This document shows, piece after piece, positions 57,845 through 64,000 of a DNA stretch of 64,000 bases; the stretch's first letter is position 1, and every line of letters begins with the position of its first letter. The notes under the pieces were generated by a model. The model was not told the DNA's origin. It saw only the letters and a program-made list of their open reading frames with translations, and did not search any database. The stretch is from Bradyrhizobium sp. AZCC 1721 (GTDB lineage Bacteria; Pseudomonadota; Alphaproteobacteria; Rhizobiales; Xanthobacteraceae): contig NZ_JAZHSB010000001.1 of NCBI RefSeq assembly GCF_036924715.1, forward strand, positions 1,913,001 to 1,977,000. Direction: 5' to 3'. Made by a program: the position numbers and the translations under genes.

Positions 57845-59296
57845 ATGAATGTGCCTTTCAGTTACGCGGCAAAGCGAGAGGCGTTGCGCATTGCCGGCAA
57901 ACACGTCACGACCGACGATGTGATCGAGGTCCGCAATCCCTACGACGGGTCGCTCGTCGGCACCGTGCCGGCAGCGCGCCCCGAACACGTGCGCGAAGCG
58001 TTTGGCAAGGCGAAAGCGTTCAAGCCAAAACTGTCGCGCTTCGAGCGTCAGCAAATTCTGCAGAAGGCTGCTGAACTGCTGCGCGGTCGGCGCGCATCCT
58101 TCGCGCGTATCATATCCGCGGAGTCCGGCCTCTGCTGGAAGGACGCGATCTACGAGTCGACGCGCGCCTACGACGTCTGGTCGTTCGCCGCACAACTCGC
58201 GGTCAAGGACGACGGCGAGTCCTATGCCTGCGACATCTCGCCGAACGGCAAGGCGCGCCGTATCCACACGCTGCGGACCCCGTTGCTGGGCGTCATCTCG
58301 GCGATCACGCCATTCAATCATCCGCTCAACATGGTGAGCCACAAGCTCGCGCCTGCGATCGCAACGAACAACCGGGTCGTTCTCAAACCGACTGAGCTGA
58401 CTCCGCTGACCGCACTTGCACTCGCGGACGTGCTCTACGAAGCGGGACTGCCGCCTGAGATGCTCTCCGTGGTCACGGGTAATCCGTCCACGATGGGTGA
58501 TGCGATGATCACGGATCCGGACGCAGACCTGGTTACTTTCACGGGCTCCGTTCGGGTCGGCAAGCACATCGCCCGCACCGCAGGCTACAAGCGTATCGTG
58601 CTCGAACTCGGCGGCAACGATCCGCTGATCGTCATGGAGGACGCCGACCTCGACAAGGCGGCCGAGCTGGCCGTGCAGGGCGCGACGAAGAATTCGGGCC
58701 AGCGCTGCACAGCGGTGAAGCGCATTCTCGTCGTCGAGAAGATCGCCGATGAATTCTCGAAATGCGTGCACGAAAAGGCCAGGAAGCTGAAATGCGGCGA
58801 CCCGGCCGATCCGGAAACCGATGTTGGCACGGTCATCAATGAACGATCCGCTGTTCTGTTCGAGAACCGTGTCAATGACGCGGTGACGAAGGGCGCCGAG
58901 CTGCTTCACGGCAACGATCGCCAGGGCGCCCTCTATGCCCCAACCGTCGTCGACCGCGTGCCGTACGATTGCGAACTCGTGCATGAGGAGACGTTTGGAC
59001 CAGTGATCCCGATGATTCGCTGTCCGAACGACATCGCAGAGGTGATCCGCATTTCCAATTCGACAGCCTACGGGCTGTCTTCCGGAGTTTGCACAAATCG
59101 CCTCGATTACATTACGCGCTTCATCAACGAACTTGAGGTCGGCACCGTGAACGTGTGGGAGGTGCCGGGCTATCGCACCGAGATGTCGCCGTTCGGCGGC
59201 ATCAAGGACTCTGGGCAGGGCTACAAGGAGGGAGTTGTGGAGGCCATGAAAGGGTTCACCAACGTCCGGACGTACTCGCTGCCCTGGCAGAGTTAA
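57845..59296 (+). CDS. phnY: Phosphonoacetaldehyde dehydrogenase PhnY
   Basis: 483 residues, NAD-dependent aldehyde dehydrogenase. It oxidises phosphonoacetaldehyde to phosphonoacetate, the substrate of PhnA. The catalytic Cys288 lies in [11 protein letters not shown] and Glu254 in LELGGND; cofactor binding includes [13 protein letters not shown] 57845 is 11 bases after phnA. The PhnY call rests on the phnA neighbour as well as similarity. Confidence 0.92.
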   Translation: MNVPFSYAAKREALRIAGKHVTTDDVIEVRNPYDGSLVGTVPAARPEHVREAFGKAKAFKPKLSRFERQQILQKAAELLRGRRASFARIISAESGLCWKDAIYESTRAYDVWSFAAQLAVKDDGESYACDISPNGKARRIHTLRTPLLGVISAITPFNHPLNMVSHKLAPAIATNNRVVLKPTELTPLTALALADVLYEAGLPPEMLSVVTGNPSTMGDAMITDPDADLVTFTGSVRVGKHIARTAGYKRIVLELGGNDPLIVMEDADLDKAAELAVQGATKNSGQRCTAVKRILVVEKIADEFSKCVHEKARKLKCGDPADPETDVGTVINERSAVLFENRVNDAVTKGAELLHGNDRQGALYAPTVVDRVPYDCELVHEETFGPVIPMIRCPNDIAEVIRISNSTAYGLSSGVCTNRLDYITRFINELEVGTVNVWEVPGYRTEMSPFGGIKDSGQGYKEGVVEAMKGFTNVRTYSLPWQS

Positions 59297-59645
59297 GTTG
59301 TTGCTGAGCCGCTCATGCTTTTTTGAGAGACTTGGCTCAACCCCGATTGAAGGAGGTCGGGGCAATTCAGTTGTGGGTAAGGATTTTTGCCTGCAATCGC
59401 GCCGAAGAGCCCGTTGTCGGGCAGGCCCATGGGTGTTTTTCAAATTGCGCGATCATTGAATAGTGCCCCTGATTTACCCGACGTGTCAAAATGTTCTCGC
59501 GGGATTGCAAGCATCCATGCCAGCGACCATTGCTACTTTGCATGGGGTTGTTTTCGATATTTTGGTTGGGACCGCGAACCACGTCGGCCTTGCGGCTGTC
59601 TTTCCCGTTGATGATCGCAGGATGGCTTGCCGAGCCGTAGAAGGC
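59297..59645. other. Gap after phnY without a supported gene
   Basis: No convincing ORF. It contains TTTGCATGGGGTTGTTTTCG (near 59536), which I recall as common between genes in Bradyrhizobium, unverified. The bases GATTTACCCGACGTGTCAAA near 59470 seem part of the same recurring segment. Confidence 0.45.
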
Positions 59646-59784
59646 TGGTGGGCCCGGCAGGACTCGAACCTGCAACCAGACCGTTATGAGCGGCGGGATA
59701 ACGATCGGCTTCGTTGTTTTTGCTGCGGTTTCGGTTGCGTTTGATCGCGTCTGCATTTCGTTCAGGCTGTTTCTGGTGCGAAAG
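59646..59784. repeat. Direct repeat B: tRNA(CAT) 3'-half plus element end, split by IS630
   Basis: On the minus strand, 59690-59646 is the 3' half of a CAT tRNA: loop CTCATAA, CGGTC, T arm GCAGG-TTCGAGT-CCTGC, CGGGCCC, A, CCA. The 5' half is missing. The shared segment continues to GGTGCGAAAG and then, past the IS630 element, to GTGCGGTCCAG (60978-60988), matching repeat A. It has the form expected of an attachment site. Confidence 0.8.
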
Positions 59785-59786
59785 TA

Positions 59787-60975
59787 GTGTCCTCAATCAG
59801 AAGTACAGCGGACTCCAAATCGACTCGATGATAGCGGACCTTCACAATTTTGGGGAGGACTGGCTATGGGTCGACGCTTTTACCCCGCTGGGGCTCGACG
59901 ATGTGGAACGCGCCGAGTTGACGTCGCTGGCATCGCGCCGGAGCACGGCGCAGGGCTTGGCGCTGCGGGCTCGGATCATCCTGGCATGTGCTGAGGGCGA
60001 GCAGAGCAAGGTCGTAGCGGCCCGCCTGGGTATTGACCCCGACACGGTCAGCAAGTGGCGTCAGCGCTTCGCCGAACGTCGGCTTGAAGGTCTTCGGGAC
60101 GAGCCGCGATCGGGGACACCGCGCACGATCGAGGATGCCCGCATCGAGGCGATGATCGTTCGCACCCTTGAGACGAAGCCCCCCGATGCCACCCACTGGA
60201 GTTCGCGCGGCATGGCGCGGGCTAGCGGGCTGTCAGTCTCGAGCGTACAGCGGATATGGCGCGTTCGGCCTGCAACCGCACCGGTTGGAGACCTTCAAGC
60301 TCTCGACCGACCCCGATTTCGTGGCCAAGGTTCGTGACGTCGTCGGCCTCTACGTGGCCCCGCCCAAGCGCGCCATCGTGCTGTGTGTCGATGAGAAGTC
60401 GCAGATTCAGGCGCTGGACCGCAGCCAGCCCATGCTGCCCATGCGACCTGGCCAGCCGGCGCGCCGTAGTCACGACTACAAACGTCACGGCACCACATCG
60501 CTGTTTGCTGCCCTCGACATCGCAACCGGTCGGGTCATCGGCAAGTGTTACGGGCGCCATCGCGCCAAAGAGTTCCGCAAATTTCTCGACGAGATCGAAG
60601 CCGCCGTACCCGACGGTCTGGACGTTCATCTCGTCATGGACAATTACGCAACCCACAAGACGCCGCTGATCCGCAACTGGCTGGCCAAGAGGCCGCGCTG
60701 GCACGTCCATTTGACGCCAACCAGTTCATCCTGGCTCAATCAGGTCGAACGTTTCTTTGCACTCATCACCGAGCGCAAGATCCGGCGCGGCATCTATCGC
60801 AGTGTGGCTGCACTACGCGCCGAGATCATGTCCTTTATCGAACACCATAACAACAACCCAAAGCCGTTCCGATGGACAAAATCAGCCGACGATATTCTCA
60901 GATCAGTCGAACGCTTCTGCGCTTACAATCTGCCAACCAGCGCTTAAAATGCCACGGACTTTTGGTTCAGGACAC
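59787..60975 (+). mobile_element. IS630-family insertion sequence, decayed
   Basis: Ends are inverted (GTGTCCTCAATCAGAAGT on the left, GTGTCCTGAACCAAAAGT read inward from the right) and flanked by TA on both sides, the usual IS630 target duplication. It carries one transposase gene with two frame breaks. It sits inside repeat B near its right end. Confidence 0.85.
59866..60947 (+). pseudogene. IS630-family transposase with two frame breaks
   Basis: About 360 residues if repaired. The helix-turn-helix region contains VAARLGIDPDTVSKWRQRF. DDE residues lie in [25 protein letters not shown] and [11 protein letters not shown] (Asp, Asp, Glu). ATG 59866 follows GGGGAGG, but its frame needs one T removed from TTTT (59878-59881) to reach TPLGLDDVERAEL. 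A second break at 60259-60264 lacks two bases between QRIWR and [11 protein letters not shown]. Programmed shifting is possible for one site but unlikely for both. Confidence 0.82.
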
Positions 60976-60989
60976 TAGTGCGGTCCAGA

Positions 60990-61321
60990 AATGCGGCCTT
61001 GGCGAGTAGGCAACGGGCTTGGTCAGGGACCTGCCGAGCCGGTGTCCCGCTTACCGTAACAACCGATTCTTCAATTCGGGCAAGGTTGTGCCCAGCAGCT
61101 CCTCAAACGCACAGTTTTGCTCACGGTGAGTTCTTCGCATCCTGGCCCCTTTGAGACATGCCGACGGGCTCAGAAAACGTCTGCTTATCGGGGTAGACCG
61201 GAAGTGATTGACGCACGGTCGGAACGACGGGATTGCCCGAACCGGAAATTGTTGCCTCGCGAGACCCGCACTGCGTCGGGATGTCCTGTTACCAAAAGTG
61301 CGGGACATCAAGAGCCAAAGG
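60990..61321. other. Gap without a supported gene
   Basis: 332 bases between IS630/repeat B and the cyclic-nucleotide-binding gene. A minus-strand 86-codon ORF (61311-61051) is Arg/Ser-rich without family likeness and is not called. Confidence 0.45.
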
Positions 61322-62139
61322 TTAAGCTATGTCATCCGTGGCTAGAGTCTGCCGCGCGGCTTTCTCTTGTGCGATAATTCCTTCGAGCCGCGAGATGTTT
61401 TCCAGCAGGCGCTGGCTGGTCAGGACGAGAAAGTAATAGCCGAATTGCGGATTTTGAAAGTAGATTTCGAGCAGCCTTTCATAAGTTATGGTCAGGACTT
61501 GTCCTCTTCTATGCATTCGACGGTCGCGGTTCGCCGTTTATTGGGAGTAAGGAAGCCAAGTTCGCCCATGAGACGTCCCGGCGGAATTTCGACGCTGATC
61601 TCCGTGACCAGGAACTTTCCAGTGACCGTCAGGAACATCTCGGTGGCCGCATCATCTTTCTTGAACAATTTATCGCCGCTGCGATATTTGCGCTCGGTCA
61701 TGAACGGTTTGAGCCATTCCAATGAGGTATCGCCCTCCGTCGCGATGCGTGCCCTCTTGATCAGATTGAGCATCTGGCGGAGGCGAATTGCATTGATCGG
61801 CAGCAACAGCAGATACAGGATAAAAGTTCCGACGTTTCCGGAGAGCGCGCCAAAGGCGACGAAGAATGTGCAGCCGGCTATGTTCGCGACGCGCAGCGGC
61901 ACCATTGTATGCATCAGCAAGGTAGCGACAAGAAAGATGGCGCCAACCAGGGCGAACATATTGGCAAGCGTGATGTTGGCCAGCACAATTTCCAGCAGCC
62001 GGTTGAATAGTGCGTCGTAGGTGATGTTGTTCGGATCGAGACCCATCTGAACCAGAATCTTTGCGATCCTGAGATTGTCCGCCGCCGCATCAAGAATGCG
62101 GTCTAGTATCGTCGAAGAATCTGCACTGCTGGACTCCAT
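61322..62139 (-). CDS. Membrane cyclic-nucleotide-binding (Popeye-like) protein, frameshifted
   Basis: About 272 residues if repaired. It starts at ATG 62139 (ESSSADSSTILDRILDAA), then three hydrophobic helices (residues about 50-120) and a cNMP-binding domain from about 145: YRSGDKLFKKDDAATEMF, then IPPGRLMGELGFLTP at the phosphate-binding cassette. The frame breaks at 61503-61509, after TVECIE; GQVLTITYERLLEIYFQNP continues in another frame. One base seems lost. Three helices plus a cNMP domain match the Popeye layout. The Arg usual in the cassette is absent. Confidence 0.75.
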
Positions 62140-62842
62140 CGGATCATCCTCCGCGCAAAGCCGTCGGTATTCGTCGGATATCCCGGATACTGATAATTGA
62201 AGTCGGATAACGACCGTTTGAGTAAGATTACCAGCGGTCTCGGTGCAATCGATCGATCTTACCTCGGGCGGTGAATTCGGCAATTGCCCGCTCTCTAGTT
62301 CGCTTTGCCGTTGCATCTGCCCTGAGCTGAAGAGAGGTAATGCCGGCTCCCAGGCGGCTTTCGCAAGTGCAGGGCAATAGTGTCGCAAAAATCGGGAACT
62401 TCCGAGTCTGGCCCTCAGCCGAGCAACACTTAGGCCGTTGTCACGTCGGTTGTCTGCGGTAGATCGGACATCGATCCGCGCTGGCCTCCCCGCCGCATAT
62501 GACCCACGCAAGGGACTGGGCTCGACATGTCCTGTCATTCATCGCCGACGTCGATTGAATTGCTGACCGTTTGACCGTTGAGTGTCTGGTTTGTCTGCCG
62601 ACCGCCCATTTATCGGCGCGCAGTCCTTTGGAGGTTCATGCCTTCCATACAGCGCGTTGTCCATGTGCTTACTTGAACTGCCCACGATGCTCGGTTGGAG
62701 CCCGTGCAAGTTGAAGCCTAAGGCTGCCAGGAGCGGACAAACTGAATGATGTGAAACGGCGCACATTTGGTGCGAGCGGATTGGACTAAGATTATTGCTG
62801 GAAGTCGTGGTGCGACTGTCCCTGTTTTCTAGGGAGCTTGCC
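62140..62842. other. Gap without a supported gene
   Basis: About 700 bases. The frame upstream of ATG 62139 stays open to 62538 but reads as low-complexity, non-family sequence. Minus-strand ORFs at 62955-62539 look like chance. No RNA gene is recognised. Confidence 0.45.
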
Positions 62843-62968
62843 ATGAACAAACTGTCCTTGATCGCGCAGGTCGCAGCTGCGTTCGAAATGGCAAATGCAA
62901 CAGCCAGGAAGCTTCCCAATTGCATTAGCCCGGAATTGCCGGAACCAAGGAGCAATGTCGCGCTCTGA
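62843..62968 (+). CDS. Possible small hypothetical protein
   Basis: 41 codons from ATG 62843, with AGGGAG seven bases upstream. The sequence NKLSLIAQVAAAFEMANATA suggests one amphipathic helix. No family is recognised. It ends 64 bases before the cyclase gene. Confidence 0.3.
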   Translation: MNKLSLIAQVAAAFEMANATARKLPNCISPELPEPRSNVAL

Positions 62969-63032
62969 AGGTTCGCTCTTAGAGGAAGACCGATGAGAGC
63001 TCATGTAGATCAGCAATTGGATCGGGTGCGAC

Positions 63033-64000
63033 ATGGATTGCCCGAGCTGCGGCAGAGTCAACCCAGAGAGTAAGAAAGTCTGCGGCGACTGCGGCGCGCC
63101 GCTATTCGTGCGCTGCCCTGCGTGCGGAGCCGACAACCCGTCGGGTAAAAGGTTCTGCGGCGACTGCGGCGCAGCGCTTACGCCGACGGAAGCCGCGCGA
63201 GTATCGGCAGCGGCTCGACCGGCGACGTCCACCGTGGTGCGGGTCACGGAGCCCTCGACCTTGTCATCCGCGCCAAGTTCTTCCGCCGAGCGCCGCCAAC
63301 TCACAGTGATGTTCTGCGACCTCGTCGGCTCGACGGCGCTTGCGATCATGCTCGACCCGGAAGATCTACGGGAGGTCATCGCCGAGTACCGCGATGGTGT
63401 GGCGGCCATCGTCCGCAAGTACGGGGGCACGATCAGCCGCTACATCGGCGATGGCATGCTGATCCTGTTCGGTCATCCTTCAGCGCGTGAGGATGATCCC
63501 GAGAGCGCGGTGCGCGCCGCGCTTGAGATCGCCGCGGCCCGGCACGCGCCGAGCGCCCCACCGGATCTCGAGCTGCGGGTGCGTCTCGGGCTCGCGACTG
63601 GTCTGGTTATCGTGGGGGACCTCATCGGCAGTGAGGCCGCCGAGCCGCAGGCGGTGCTCGGCGAAACGCCGAACCTGGCCGCCCGACTGCAAGCGCTCGC
63701 CGAGCCCGACGGGGTGGTAATCGCCGAGGACACGCGGCGGCTCATCGGCGGGCTCTTTGATTACGAGGATCTCGGCGCGGTGATGCTGAAGGGCTTCGCC
63801 GCCCCGGTGCGCGCCTGGCGGGTGCTGCGTGAGGGAACGGCGGAAAGCCGCTTCGAGGCGTTCCACGCGGCAGAGCTCACGCCATTGGTTGGGCGCGAGG
63901 AGGAGCTTGAGCTGCTAGTGCAGCATTGGCAGCGTGCCAGGACGGGCACTGGCCAGGTAGTGTTGCTGGCGGGGGAGCCGGGGATTGGCAAATCGCGCCT
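63033..64000 (+). CDS. Zinc-ribbon, class III adenylate/guanylate cyclase and ATPase protein, 3' truncated by window edge
   Basis: 322 complete codons visible. Two zinc ribbons lie at residues 3-50 (CPSCG..CGDCG, then CPACG..CGDCG). A cyclase homology domain runs from about 90 to 250. Metal-binding Asp residues are in FCDLVGSTAL and YIGDGMLILFG, and the transition-state Asn/Arg pair is in NLAARLQ. The visible end is LAGEPGIGKSR, a Walker A motif of an AAA/NACHT-like ATPase. The family usually continues with TPR repeats to over 1000 residues. ATG 63033 lacks a strong ribosome site. Confidence 0.88.
   Translation, partial: MDCPSCGRVNPESKKVCGDCGAPLFVRCPACGADNPSGKRFCGDCGAALTPTEAARVSAAARPATSTVVRVTEPSTLSSAPSSSAERRQLTVMFCDLVGSTALAIMLDPEDLREVIAEYRDGVAAIVRKYGGTISRYIGDGMLILFGHPSAREDDPESAVRAALEIAAARHAPSAPPDLELRVRLGLATGLVIVGDLIGSEAAEPQAVLGETPNLAARLQALAEPDGVVIAEDTRRLIGGLFDYEDLGAVMLKGFAAPVRAWRVLREGTAESRFEAFHAAELTPLVGREEELELLVQHWQRARTGTGQVVLLAGEPGIGKSR

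Noticed and set aside
59646..59690. Complete tRNA gene on the minus strand
   Set aside because: The sequence stops at the anticodon loop; the upstream part does not form the 5' half.
61051..61311. 86-codon minus-strand ORF
   Set aside because: Arg/Ser-rich with no family likeness; probably chance.
62539..62955. 138-codon minus-strand ORF before the cyclase gene
   Set aside because: Mixed composition, no motif, no ribosome site; overlaps a better small ORF on the other strand.

Overview
This is high-GC alphaproteobacterial chromosome. It is most likely Bradyrhizobium or a close relative (Nitrobacteraceae), judging from the protein sequences, from several families of interspersed palindromic repeats, and from an ilv/leu core with peptide-controlled leaders. 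This assignment is by recognition only; no database search was run.

Positions 1-10513 are core metabolism: the end of a Do-family periplasmic protease, serB and miaA diverging from overlapping start codons, then a branched-chain amino-acid block. That block is a promoter, leader peptide and attenuator, followed by ilvI, a threonine-dehydratase-like gene, ilvN, a methyltransferase, two exporters (EamA and LysE types) and ilvC. Positions 11000-24700 hold a frameshifted DUF2336 gene, an SDR, a ferric-reductase-like membrane protein divergent from a TetR regulator with two matching operators, a tandem pair of LTA-synthase-like enzymes, an osmoprotectant ABC system with a fused permease-binding protein, and a nitrate/sulfonate-type ABC system. 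Positions 25500-31125 are a liv-type ABC operon that ends in a translationally coupled PPK2 polyphosphate kinase. It faces a CYTH-CHAD gene that is also tied to polyphosphate. leuA (33476-35038) has its own Leu-rich leader peptide and terminator. A small thiol-redox group (thioredoxin, CcdA, DUF302) follows.

From about 37100 the DNA becomes accessory. An intact-ended IS4-family element sits inside a palindromic repeat with a 10-bp target duplication. After it come a TRAP transporter, a Spy-like protein and tRNA-Lys(CTT), then a LysR/NmrA/monooxygenase/VOC group with a duplicated LysR promoter region, and a sugar-type ABC transporter whose ATPase is frameshifted.

The segment 51424-59645 lies between two direct repeats. 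Each repeat is the 3' half of a CAT-anticodon tRNA plus about 100 bp of shared sequence, so it looks like an integrated island. Its cargo is a LysR regulator, an iron-dependent alcohol dehydrogenase, PhnD (frameshifted), PhnC, PhnE, phosphonoacetate hydrolase PhnA and phosphonoacetaldehyde dehydrogenase PhnY. The transaminase PhnW is missing. The alcohol dehydrogenase could instead feed the pathway by oxidising 2-hydroxyethylphosphonate to phosphonoacetaldehyde; this is the most interesting candidate system in the window. The right-hand repeat is split by a decayed IS630 element.

The window ends with a frameshifted membrane cyclic-nucleotide-binding protein and the start of a zinc-ribbon/class III cyclase/ATPase. 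Single-base disruptions recur in six genes, so sequencing error must be excluded before any of them is called a true pseudogene.
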